Shown: piece after piece, positions 54,697 through 63,024 of the stretch
Layout of the letters: each line of letters starts with the position of its first letter
Position numbering within the stretch: position 1 is the first letter of the stretch
Source of the DNA: Lachnospiraceae bacterium
Lineage (GTDB): Bacteria; Bacillota; Clostridia; Lachnospirales; Lachnospiraceae
NCBI GenBank assembly: GCA_910575035.1
Contig: CAJTDL010000024.1
Span: 1,161 to 65,160, forward strand
Direction of reading: 5' to 3'
Length of the DNA: 64,000 nucleotides
Translations under genes and position numbers: made by a program
The notes under the pieces: model-generated
The model's database searches: none
The model's input: the letters and a program-made list of their open reading frames with translations, nothing else
What the model was told of the DNA's origin: nothing

Positions 54697-54770
54697 ATAT
54701 ACCTTATGAAACAGTGAAGCTGTTTCCCCGCCCTGAAAGGGCATGGATTACGTGGTGCCCCAGAGGGTAT
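54697..54770 (+). repeat. Dispersed hairpin repeat, family B (one unit)
   Basis: One unit runs TATACCTTATGAAACAGTGA through GCCCTGAAAGGGC to GGTGCCCCAGAGGGTAT, with three or four changes from the 30275 copy. It lies between two minus-strand genes and is oriented opposite to them. Confidence 0.88.
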
Positions 54771-54811
54771 GCCTGTAGATGCGTGGGATGATTTGCTGCT
54801 TCTGGATGCTT

Positions 54812-55522
54812 TTATCTGCATGTTACATAAAATTCTTCTTCTGTTTCAAGGCATAGGCATGCCAGCCTTCCGCCGAACACGGCCCCGCAGTCAATGGCTA
54901 TATGGCGGTTGTTTTTATAAATATATCCTGGCCGGGGATTTTCTGGTATGGCCATTGTTGGCGTATGCCCTGTGATTACATATTTGTCAGGGTAGTATGG
55001 GACATTATAGTCTGGCCTTTCCCATATTAACTCATCAAGCTCATATTTCCACAGAGGCTTGCTGGGCTTAAAGTTTTCAAACCCAGCATGGACAAGGATA
55101 TATGTCCTATCATGGATATGGATTTCTTCATATAGGTTAAAATCGGAAATAAATGCGATTAACTCTTTTTGGGTTGGGGCATCCAGTTTGTAAAATTCAT
55201 TTATGGTTGAGTCAGCCCCATTCTGCTGCCAGGTCAGGAGCATTGCCAATATATCAGGGTTTAGCTTTTCCAGGTTCTGTTCTGTAATCTCTTTTAAAAG
55301 GAACTGCAGGCACGACACCGCCATGTATTCATGGTTTCCTGCCACGCAGGATACATTAGGCCTTTTCATTAAGTCAAGTATAGTTTTTATGGGATGCGGC
55401 CCTCTGTCAAGGATGTCACCCAGTACATATAGAGTATCTTTCTCTGAAAACTGTATTTTTTCAAGCATTTTCATATAAGCATCGTAACTGCCGTGTATAT
55501 CTGAAATCACATATGTGCTCAA
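54812..55522 (-). CDS. Calcineurin-like metallophosphoesterase
   Basis: A 236-residue cytoplasmic phosphatase of the bacterial PP2A-like/lambda-PP group. Metal motifs are in order: YVISDIHGSYDAY, VLGDILDRGPHP, VAGNHEYM, a histidine in LVHAGFENF, and ITGHTPTM. The C-terminal HIAIDCGAVFGGRLACLCLE is characteristic of this group. It may act on phosphoproteins or on dinucleotides such as Ap4A. It is a single gene with no kinase neighbour. Confidence 0.88.
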   Translation of the reverse strand: MSTYVISDIHGSYDAYMKMLEKIQFSEKDTLYVLGDILDRGPHPIKTILDLMKRPNVSCVAGNHEYMAVSCLQFLLKEITEQNLEKLNPDILAMLLTWQQNGADSTINEFYKLDAPTQKELIAFISDFNLYEEIHIHDRTYILVHAGFENFKPSKPLWKYELDELIWERPDYNVPYYPDKYVITGHTPTMAIPENPRPGYIYKNNRHIAIDCGAVFGGRLACLCLETEEEFYVTCR

Positions 55523-55801
55523 GGCTGGATCCTCCCCTGTGTATGTTGTTATGTTATATGATTTACTATTTTACATGAAAAAATGTGTTTTGGGGACAGA
55601 TGGCGTATTTATCTGCCTCCTTGCTGATTCTGAACAGCACCTTCATTTTAGACTGTAATCGGCATTCCATCTATAAAATGAGATAGCCAGAAGGCAGATA
55701 TAAATATAACATAAAATGGTAAAACTTAAAAGGGCTTTCGTAGCTATAATATCCATATTTTATGCCTTATTTACAGTTTCACACCAAACAGGCATCATAA
55801 G

Positions 55802-55863
55802 TTCGGGGCGATTTTTACGCAGAAAATCTTTAAATATCGCCCCGAATTGTTCCTATAAGCGCC
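55802..55863 (-). repeat. Dispersed repeat, family C copy 2, with hairpin
   Basis: TTCGGGGCGAT (55802-55812) pairs perfectly with ATCGCCCCGAA (55836-55846). On the minus strand it starts six bases after the histidine-kinase stop and matches 38598-38650. It could act as the kinase-gene terminator, though no T-run follows. The rest of 55523-55868 holds no gene. Confidence 0.65.
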
Positions 55864-55868
55864 TACTG

Positions 55869-57209
55869 TCACATTGGAAGCATCATAATGAAAGTTGCCC
55901 CGCCCCCAGGAGTATCCTCAGCCCATAATTTCCCTTTGTGCATTTGTACCATCTCCCATGCAATGCACAGCCCCAGGCCAAAGTGGGACTTGTCCTGGTG
56001 GGATTTGTCGCAGCGGTAGAAACGGTCAAAAATGGCCTTTTTTTCAGAGTCTGGGATCCCGATGCCGTTGTCAGCCACCTGAATCCGAATCACGTCTGTA
56101 GTTTCCAGCAGGGAAAGCTGGATGTTTCCGCCTTCAGGCGTATAGCTCAATGCATTGTCCAACAAAATAGAACATACCTGCTCCATCCGCTCTTTGTCGC
56201 AGAGGCAGGGGGAGACCAACTGGTCAGGCAGGGATATGCCCAGGGAAATATGTTTCTCCCATGCGAGGGGAAGGAATTTCTCATAAGCAGTCAGCAAAAG
56301 GGTATCCAACTCCACAGGTGTCTTGCGGAGGGTCAAATGGGCGCTGTCTGTATTGGACAGGATCAGCATATCGTTAATTAGGCGGCTCATGCGTTTCCCT
56401 TCCTGGGCAATGGTTTGGGAAAATCCATCCGCTTCTTCTGGAGAGGCGTGTTTCATGGCCGAGAGGCTGGACAGCATAACCGTTAAAGGAGAGCGCAGCT
56501 CATGGGAGGCAGAGGCGATAAATTCTGCCTGTTTCTGGCGGCTGGCGATCAGCGGCCGGATCATCCGCCAGGTAAAAATCCAGAAGAAGATCCCAAGCAG
56601 CAGGACTCCGGCAATGTCTGCCCCGGCGAAAAGGAGCCGCCTTAGGTAAAGCGTCTGGTATAAATCTGTCAAAGGATGGAGGATTGCGATATTCAGCACG
56701 CTGTTTTCCTTGGGAACCAGAGCCACAGAGGCATAGTAATTCTGCCCCTGATAAGGCAGCTCAAATTCTGCGTGGATGGAAAGGATAGAATTTTGGGAAA
56801 TGGAGTCCTCTAAAACGCAATAATCCTCCTGGGCAGCCATGCGCGCCGCCGAAAAAGCGCCTTCATCCAAATGAAGGGGGTTTAAGGTTTGATAAGCAAG
56901 CATGGATCCGTTGTCCCGGATATCTACCTGGAACTGGGTGTCTGCATTGATCTGGGAAAGCCAGTCATGGGAAATGACAAACTGGTTCTCCAGGTGGTTC
57001 AGCAGCATATTAACATTGATCTGGAAATCGGAAAAGTGGCTTTCCCGGGATTCCATTTCGGAAAAAGTCAGGCAGACCAGGGACATAAGGGATAAGATTG
57101 CACCGCAGATCAAGGTGCAAAAGAAGGTCAGCCGGATATGGAGCTTCCGAAACGGGATCTGTGTTTGCTTATTTTGGGAAAATGGTTTGTGCTGTGGTTT
57201 TTTAGGCAT
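55869..57209 (-). CDS. Sensor histidine kinase
   Basis: A 446-residue membrane kinase. The first helix (FCTLICGAILSLMSLVCLTF) and a second (LLFAGADIAGVLLLGIFFWI) enclose an extracellular sensor of about 130 residues. The H box is SASHELRSPLTVMLSSLSAM, with the phosphoryl-accepting His. The N box is LLDNALSYTPEGG. The G boxes are VADNGIGIPDSEKKAIFDRF and HFGLGLCIAWEMV. It pairs with the response regulator just upstream, whose stop codon it overlaps by eight bases, and GGAGGTTTTAA lies before its ATG. It probably senses a surface or ligand signal for the divergent transport operon (inference). Confidence 0.93.
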   Translation of the reverse strand: MPKKPQHKPFSQNKQTQIPFRKLHIRLTFFCTLICGAILSLMSLVCLTFSEMESRESHFSDFQINVNMLLNHLENQFVISHDWLSQINADTQFQVDIRDNGSMLAYQTLNPLHLDEGAFSAARMAAQEDYCVLEDSISQNSILSIHAEFELPYQGQNYYASVALVPKENSVLNIAILHPLTDLYQTLYLRRLLFAGADIAGVLLLGIFFWIFTWRMIRPLIASRQKQAEFIASASHELRSPLTVMLSSLSAMKHASPEEADGFSQTIAQEGKRMSRLINDMLILSNTDSAHLTLRKTPVELDTLLLTAYEKFLPLAWEKHISLGISLPDQLVSPCLCDKERMEQVCSILLDNALSYTPEGGNIQLSLLETTDVIRIQVADNGIGIPDSEKKAIFDRFYRCDKSHQDKSHFGLGLCIAWEMVQMHKGKLWAEDTPGGGATFIMMLPM

Positions 57210-57882
57210 TTAAAACCTCCAGCTGGTAGCCGATGCCCCGTATGGTTTTTAGCTGCAGGCTGCTCTTGACGCTTTTCAGCCTGCGGCGCAAAAAGTAGAT
57301 GTAATTGTCCAGGTTGCCGTCTTCCACCTCTGCGTCCGGCCCCCAGACTTTAGAAAGGATGGAAGCGCGGGGAATAGTCTGCCCCGGGTTTCGCAGGAAG
57401 AATTCCATCAAATCCCCTTCCCGTGCAGAAAGGGAGCAGGAGGCGCTGCCGCAGCGGAGCATTTTTTGTTGTATATCATAGGAAATATCACCTATTTCTA
57501 AAGGCTTGCTGCCTTCCCATTTTGTGGGGCGCCGCAGGATGCATCGGATACGGGCAAGGAGCTCTTCAAAGTCAAAGGGCTTCACCAGGTAGTCGTCTGC
57601 GCCGCAGTCCAGGCCGGTTACCTTGTCATTTAAGGCGCCTAGCGCAGTGACGAAGATAATGGGGGTGGGTATATTTTTTTCACGGGTAATCCTTAAAACA
57701 GAAATGCCATCCAGGGAAGGGAGCATACGGTCCAGAAGGATCAGGTCATGGGATTGCTGTTCGATAAAATGCAGCCCTTCTTCGCCGTCATAACATACGT
57801 CTGTTTCAAAATGATTGCGCTCTAATTGGAAACGAAGTGTTTCCGCAAGGGATTTATCATCTTCAATAATTAAAATTCGCAT
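57202..57882 (-). CDS. OmpR/PhoB-family response regulator
   Basis: A 226-residue regulator. The receiver domain (residues 1-118) has the acidic pair in LIIEDDKS, the phosphorylated Asp in LILLDRMLPSLDG, and the conserved Lys in VKPFDFEEL. The winged-helix output domain follows (LSAREGDLMEFFLRNPGQTI, YIYFLRRRLK, RGIGYQLE). An in-frame ATG at 57909 exists, but MRILIIEDD at 57882, with AAAGGCGG upstream, is the family start. It is the first gene of the two-gene sensor operon and is divergent from the transport genes. Confidence 0.94.
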   Translation of the reverse strand: MRILIIEDDKSLAETLRFQLERNHFETDVCYDGEEGLHFIEQQSHDLILLDRMLPSLDGISVLRITREKNIPTPIIFVTALGALNDKVTGLDCGADDYLVKPFDFEELLARIRCILRRPTKWEGSKPLEIGDISYDIQQKMLRCGSASCSLSAREGDLMEFFLRNPGQTIPRASILSKVWGPDAEVEDGNLDNYIYFLRRRLKSVKSSLQLKTIRGIGYQLEVLNA

Positions 57883-57927
57883 GGGAGTACCGCCTTTCTT
57901 TTTTGCCATTTCAGTATACCACAGAAT

Positions 57928-57978
57928 TCTCTAAATAATCTCTAAAAATTTCCCATGGTTTTAGAGAAAGATTAGAGG
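57928..57978. promoter_or_regulatory. Candidate response-regulator operator
   Basis: TCTCTAAA occurs at 57928 and 57939, and its inverse TTTAGAGA / ATTAGAGG occurs at 57960 and 57971. Each pair has an 11-bp period, the spacing bound by OmpR/PhoB-type dimers, and the two pairs face each other. The left pair is 9 bp from a minus-strand TATACT -10 element (57913-57918). It therefore sits where an activator replaces a weak -35 of the regulator gene. Confidence 0.6.
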
Positions 57979-58093
57979 TTTCTGTGATATCCTGAGTGTC
58001 AAGTGAAGGTACAGGGGTTAAAAAATGGATGCTCCAATGGAAAGGCAGAATATAGAGTTTCATGGATGGAGACTAATCATAGGAGGAATGGAT

Positions 58094-60673
58094 ATGAAGA
58101 ATCAAAAATGGAAACGGATGGTAGGGATTTTGATGGCAATTACATTGCTTTGCGGCAGTCTGGCAGGGTGCAGCGGAAAGGGCAATGGTGAGAATAGCGG
58201 CGGAGGATCTGGCAGCGGAAATGCTGTAGGAAGCAGCGCTGGCAGTACAAACGGCGGCGCAGATGATGGCGGGAAAATAGCCATGGGGCGTTTTTTGGAA
58301 GAAGATACTGCAGGCGACATGCTGTTTGGCCAGATTTATGATGCGAAGAAATTGGAAGATGGCACGCTCCGGCTGGCAGGAAGCGATGCAGAAAAGGGGA
58401 GGAAGAGCGTGTGGGATTCCAAGGATGCAGGGGAAAACTGGGAGAAGGTGTTTGAGTTTCCCGAAGAATTGCAGGATGAGGAGCATGGGTATATTGACTA
58501 TGCCGCTGTATCAAAAGGCGGGCAGGTGGCTGTGGCGTATAACCAGATTGGGGAAGGCAAGTTAACATCTGTCTTATATTTGATTGATAAGGATGGGAAT
58601 GGAAGCCAGATTCCCTTTGAGATGCCAGAGGCAAAAGAGAGAGACGTAGATGGGTCATACGATGCGTCAGCCTATGGAAGCGTCAGCGTAGGTGGTTTTT
58701 CAGAAAATGGGGAAGAGGGAGAAGGCGAGGGCGGCAGCCAGGACACTTCCTCAGAATCAGATGGGCAGGGAAATGAGGAACAGCCAGGAATAGAAGATCC
58801 ATCTGCAGGCCAGGAAGGCTCAGATGCAGACAGCCAGGAAGGCTTAGATGCAGAAGGCCAGGAAGATGGGGATGACGGCTCTTTGAAAAAACAGGGAGGA
58901 TCTTCAAACACAATGCTGGGGCTTTCTTTTGTGGGAGAGGATCAGGTATTGATAAAGGATATCAGTGACACGATGTATCAGGTAAGCGTTTCTGATGGCA
59001 GCATAAAACAAACTTATGAGTCTGGGGATAGCGTCATGCGTCAGAGTTATATCGTGGGAAACAAGCTGGTCATCCAGACGGAAACAGAAGTGCTGGTGTA
59101 TGATACGGAAACAGGGGAGCAGCAGTCCAGGGATGATGCATTGCAGAAAAGTATTACAGAAAGCGGCTATTTCCAGGCAGTGGATTCACTGGATAATGGA
59201 GAAGGCATGTACTGGCTTACCAGTAAAGGGCTGTACCATTATACTTTTGGCGGCAGCGTGATTGAGCAGATAATGGATGGGAGTTTGAATTCCCTGGCGA
59301 ACCCTTCCTTCTTTGTGTCGTCGCTGCTGATGGTGGATGAGCAGAATTTCCTGGTAGTGGCAAATGACTCCAGTTCAGATTCCCCTACAGGAATTGCAAT
59401 CGTAAGATATACGTATTCTGCTGACACGCCATCCAGGCCGGATAAGGAACTAAAGGTTTATTCCTTGCATGACAGCAGGGAGATGCGCCAGGCCATCAGC
59501 CGTTACCAGAAGGAGCATACGGATCTATATGTCAATTATGAAGTGGCATTGTCTGATGAGAACGGCGTGACACCATCAGACGCATTGAAGACGCTGACAA
59601 CAGAGATTATGGCAGGAAAGGGGCCAGATGTGCTGATTTTGGACGGCATGCCAGTGAAAACTTATGCGGAAAAGGGGATTTTGAAAGATCTGTCTGCTGT
59701 GGCAGCAGAGGCAGGAGGAAATTATTTTGAAAATATCTTAAATGCCTATCAGGATGACCAGGGGCAGCTATGCGCCATTCCTGCCAGGTTCATGATCCCA
59801 ATGGTACAGGCAGGCAGCGCCTATTATACGCCTGGGGAAGGCTTTGATTCCTTTATAGAGCGGAAGGATTCGCTGGCGAATATGGAGCCTGGTGCGGTGG
59901 TGGAAAAATTCTGGTATACTTGCGGGGCATCCTGGATGAAAGAGGATGGAACCCTGGATGGGGCGAAGGTGGCAGAATTTTTAACGAAATTAAAAAATGC
60001 TTATGGGGAATACAAAAACGGTGAAGATGAGACTGTAGGGATTTATATGGCAATGGCAGGCGGGAACGTGTCTCCATTGGGAGAGGTTTCTCTGGATAAG
60101 GGGATATTTGACCTGTTAAGCAAAAGCCTAAATTCGAATATTGGGTTGTATGGAGGCGCGGATTATGGAATGCTCCGGGCATCTACAGAAAAGCTGGAAA
60201 ATGGAGATTTTGGGCTTATGCCAGGCCAGGTGGAAAATGTGTTTGTGCCAACGATGGTGATGGGCATTAGCAATAAGGGCTCACAGCCGGAGACGGCAGA
60301 GGAATTTGTGAAGTATCTGCTGACGCAGGATGCGCAAAAACTGGCAATGTCAGGGGGGCTGCCGGTGGATCGGGATGCCTTCCGCAGCATGATTGATGGG
60401 CATGAGTATGAGGGCAAGGAGTTGCTCATGATGGTCTCCGGCGCAGGGACGGAGATTGATAATCGTATTAGTTATGCGATGGTTCCTGCTACAGAGGATG
60501 AGATAAAGAAGCTGACGGACTTGACTGAGAAGCTGGAGAATCCGGCTTTGATGGATGATGTAATCAAGGACGCTGTGGTGGAGCAGGGGGAGAAAGTGCT
60601 GAAAGGGGAGACAGAGCCGCAGGCAGCTGCGGATGCAGTGGTACAGAAGGTAAATATTTATCTTGCAGAATAA
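58094..60673 (+). CDS. Lipoprotein fusing a beta-propeller to an ABC solute-binding domain
   Basis: An 859-residue lipoprotein. The signal ends LLCGSLAGC with lipidated Cys26, followed by a Gly/Ser/Asn tether. Residues about 60-440 look like a beta-propeller. One Asp-box (BNR) motif, SKDAGENW, is clear, and several blades of the type VSVSDGSIKQTYESGDSVM follow. An acidic Glu/Asp/Gly linker interrupts it at about 205-262. Residues about 450-859 are a sugar-type extracellular solute-binding domain (LKVYSLHDSREMRQAISRYQ, GKGPDVLILDGMPV). It heads an operon with two permeases. AGGAGGAATGGAT supports the ATG at 58094 over upstream in-frame starts. The ligand is unknown. Confidence 0.85.
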   Translation: MKNQKWKRMVGILMAITLLCGSLAGCSGKGNGENSGGGSGSGNAVGSSAGSTNGGADDGGKIAMGRFLEEDTAGDMLFGQIYDAKKLEDGTLRLAGSDAEKGRKSVWDSKDAGENWEKVFEFPEELQDEEHGYIDYAAVSKGGQVAVAYNQIGEGKLTSVLYLIDKDGNGSQIPFEMPEAKERDVDGSYDASAYGSVSVGGFSENGEEGEGEGGSQDTSSESDGQGNEEQPGIEDPSAGQEGSDADSQEGLDAEGQEDGDDGSLKKQGGSSNTMLGLSFVGEDQVLIKDISDTMYQVSVSDGSIKQTYESGDSVMRQSYIVGNKLVIQTETEVLVYDTETGEQQSRDDALQKSITESGYFQAVDSLDNGEGMYWLTSKGLYHYTFGGSVIEQIMDGSLNSLANPSFFVSSLLMVDEQNFLVVANDSSSDSPTGIAIVRYTYSADTPSRPDKELKVYSLHDSREMRQAISRYQKEHTDLYVNYEVALSDENGVTPSDALKTLTTEIMAGKGPDVLILDGMPVKTYAEKGILKDLSAVAAEAGGNYFENILNAYQDDQGQLCAIPARFMIPMVQAGSAYYTPGEGFDSFIERKDSLANMEPGAVVEKFWYTCGASWMKEDGTLDGAKVAEFLTKLKNAYGEYKNGEDETVGIYMAMAGGNVSPLGEVSLDKGIFDLLSKSLNSNIGLYGGADYGMLRASTEKLENGDFGLMPGQVENVFVPTMVMGISNKGSQPETAEEFVKYLLTQDAQKLAMSGGLPVDRDAFRSMIDGHEYEGKELLMMVSGAGTEIDNRISYAMVPATEDEIKKLTDLTEKLENPALMDDVIKDAVVEQGEKVLKGETEPQAAADAVVQKVNIYLAE

Positions 60674-60678
60674 AAAAG

Positions 60679-60713
60679 CCCCAACAGCTTTTTGGATTAA
60701 TGGGCTGTTGGGG
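60679..60713. terminator. Intergenic hairpin after the binding-protein gene
   Basis: CCCCAACAGC pairs perfectly with GCTGTTGGGG. On the plus strand it has A before it and no T-run after, so it would protect or pause rather than terminate. It may let the binding protein be made in excess over the permeases. Confidence 0.55.
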
Positions 60714-60888
60714 ATTGGGAGAATATTGGGATGCCGTGTGCGGCAGGCGTTATTTTCTTCTTCCAGAGGCTGAAAAAGAAAGTCACAACAGGTATTGACC
60801 GCCAAGAAGAAAGGGAAGATAAAAGAGGGGGGCTTTTGCAAATGATAGGAAGAGAAGGAAAGAGGAAACAGGTGAAAGGGGAAGAAGG

Positions 60889-61743
60889 GTGAGAGGTTCA
60901 AGAAAAAAAAGTTTCCGCGGGCTGTTTTGGATCATGCCGAGCTTTTTGGGGGTATTGGTGTTCTATTTGCTGCCTTATGGGGATGTGGTGCGCAGGTCAT
61001 TCCTTGGAGCCGTGGATGAGAAGTTTGTGGGGATGGAAAATTATCGCACTGTATTTGGAAATACAGCGTTTTTGTTGGCAGTGAAAAATACGCTGCGTTT
61101 TACGGCAATCTGTATTCCGGCATTGATACTGTTGTCATTGGGATGCGCAGTGGTATTGTTCCGCAGTAAGTATGGAGGGATTATAAAAAGCGCTTTTTTG
61201 ATGCCAATGGCTTTGCCAGCGGTTTCCGTAGCGTTGATGTGGCGGCTGTTGTTCCATTCCCAGGGGCTGCTGAACCAATGGCTGGTGCATATGGGGATTG
61301 CAGGAAGTGATTGGATGAATACGAAGCAGGCTTTTTGGGTGCTGGTGTTCAGTTATATTTGGAAAAATCTGGGGTATGATATTGTGCTGTGGATGGCAGG
61401 GCTGGCTGGGATCTCAGAGAGTATTTATGAGGCGGCAAGAGTGGATGGCGCTGGGGAATGGCAGTGTTTTGTAAAGATCACTTTGCCGAATTTGAAGCCT
61501 TCGCTTTATACCATTACCGTGCTGTCTTTTCTGAACTCTTTTAAGGTATTCCGAGAAGCTTATTTGGTGGCGGGAGATTATCCCCATGAGAGCATTTATA
61601 TGATGCAGCATTTATTTAATAACTGGTTCCGTTCTTTTTCTTTTGACAAAATGGCGGCGGCAGCAGTCGTGGAGAGTATGGTGCTGCTCTTGTTGATCTT
61701 GTTATTGCAAAAGGCATGGGACAGTAAGGAAGCTGCCGTGTAG
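60889..61743 (+). CDS. ABC transporter permease, MalF/UgpA type
   Basis: A 284-residue inner-membrane permease with about six helices. The EAA loop that contacts the ATPase is EAARVDGAGEWQCFVKITLP. The N-terminal helix FWIMPSFLGVLVFYLLPYGD is typical of the UgpA/LacF group. The start is a GTG after GGGGAAGAAG. It is the first of two permeases that would form a heterodimer for the upstream binding protein. No ATPase gene is seen in the operon within the window, so it may share the UgpC-like ATPase. Confidence 0.9.
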   Translation: MRGSRKKSFRGLFWIMPSFLGVLVFYLLPYGDVVRRSFLGAVDEKFVGMENYRTVFGNTAFLLAVKNTLRFTAICIPALILLSLGCAVVLFRSKYGGIIKSAFLMPMALPAVSVALMWRLLFHSQGLLNQWLVHMGIAGSDWMNTKQAFWVLVFSYIWKNLGYDIVLWMAGLAGISESIYEAARVDGAGEWQCFVKITLPNLKPSLYTITVLSFLNSFKVFREAYLVAGDYPHESIYMMQHLFNNWFRSFSFDKMAAAAVVESMVLLLLILLLQKAWDSKEAAV

Positions 61744-61835
61744 CTATCTGTTTATTTCCGTGGGCAATGAGGAAAATAGCCATGTTTACATGGATATTTA
61801 ACGAATGCCGCGAGGGTAAGTGCCCTGTGGGTACA

Positions 61836-61880
61836 ATACCCCGCTGCAAGCTTGATACCCCGTTGCTTGTAGCGGGGTAT
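61836..61880. repeat. Hairpin between the two permease genes
   Basis: ATACCCCGCTGCAAGC pairs with GCTTGTAGCGGGGTAT (15 of 16 bp) over a 13-base loop. The loop repeats ATACCCCG, and GGGTAC / CCCGC motifs flank the hairpin. It has the look of a dispersed intergenic palindrome. Confidence 0.6.
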
Positions 61881-62006
61881 TTGATTCCCGCAAGGTAATT
61901 GGTTTTATGGTTTTAGGGAGATATGCGCAGAGCCTGAAAGGGGCAGGGCCATTCAGGAAAAAGCAGTATCTTCCGGGAATATTTTGTAGAAAGGAGTACA
62001 AATGCC

Positions 62007-62978
62007 ATGCAGCAGAATACAACCCTGGAGAGAAACCAGCCATCCACACCCAGGCTCTCACGCTTAAAGAAAAAGTTCTTTGATGCTCCAGGTATATCCT
62101 GGGAATCCATGCCTGCGGCGGTGCGCAAATTCCATCCTGCCCGAAAAATAGGCTGGTGCATCCTTGCGCTTTTTGCAGTGATAGCATTGTTTCCCGTTTT
62201 CTTCTTATTGGCAGGATCTTTTATGGGGGATGATGAGCTGAAAGTTTACCTGGGCGCAGTAATTTCTGGCAGTGAGGGCTATGCAGATTTTCCATTGCTG
62301 CCTTTGTATCCTACCTTGCGCCATTATGTGGAGATTTTTATGGATACCCCAGAGTTTTTTGTAATGTTTTGGAATTCCATGAAAATTACCTTTGGGGTTC
62401 TGGCGGGGCAATTTGTGGTAGGAACCATGGCGGCCTGGGGATTTGCAAAATATCAGTTTCCAGGGAAAAAAGGGTTTTTTCTGATCTATATGATCTTAAT
62501 GCTGATGCCATTTCAGGTTTTAATGCTTTCGGATTACCTGGTATTGGATTGGATGAAGCTGACAGACAAATTGTGGGGAATTATATTGCCTGGGGTGTTT
62601 TCTGCCTTTCCAGTGTTTATTATGTATCGCTTTTTTATGGAAATTCCAGATAGTCTGTTAGAGTCGGCGAAGCTGGATGGAGCAAAGGAATGGCAGCTGT
62701 TTTATTATATTGCCCTGCCGATTGGGTCTTCGGGGATTATCTCTGCGATGGTGCTGGGTTTTTTGGAATATTGGAGCCTGATTGAGCAGCCGATGACGTT
62801 TTTGAAGGATAAGAGCCTGTTCCCATTGTCTATTTTTTTGCCGGATATTACGGCTATCAGTAAGTCTGGATTTGCATTTGTGGCGTCGGTAATTACGTTT
62901 TTACCGGCATTGCTGGTATTTTTGGGAGGGCAGGACTATTTGGAAAGAGGGATTATGGCTGGAGCGGTGAAGGAATGA
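62007..62978 (+). CDS. ABC transporter permease, MalG/UgpE type
   Basis: A 323-residue permease with six predicted helices. The EAA loop is ESAKLDGAKEWQLFYYIALP. It ends LERGIMAGAVKE, the C-terminal tail usual for MalG-type subunits. It has an extra 45-residue cytoplasmic N-terminus rich in Ser, Lys and Pro before the first helix (IGWCILALFAVIALFPVFFL). AAGGAGTACAAATGCC precedes the start. It partners the permease before it. Confidence 0.9.
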   Translation: MQQNTTLERNQPSTPRLSRLKKKFFDAPGISWESMPAAVRKFHPARKIGWCILALFAVIALFPVFFLLAGSFMGDDELKVYLGAVISGSEGYADFPLLPLYPTLRHYVEIFMDTPEFFVMFWNSMKITFGVLAGQFVVGTMAAWGFAKYQFPGKKGFFLIYMILMLMPFQVLMLSDYLVLDWMKLTDKLWGIILPGVFSAFPVFIMYRFFMEIPDSLLESAKLDGAKEWQLFYYIALPIGSSGIISAMVLGFLEYWSLIEQPMTFLKDKSLFPLSIFLPDITAISKSGFAFVASVITFLPALLVFLGGQDYLERGIMAGAVKE

Positions 62979-63024
62979 TGGGCAGAGGGAATCTGGGGAA
63001 AATCGTAGGAAAGGGAATGGAAAA

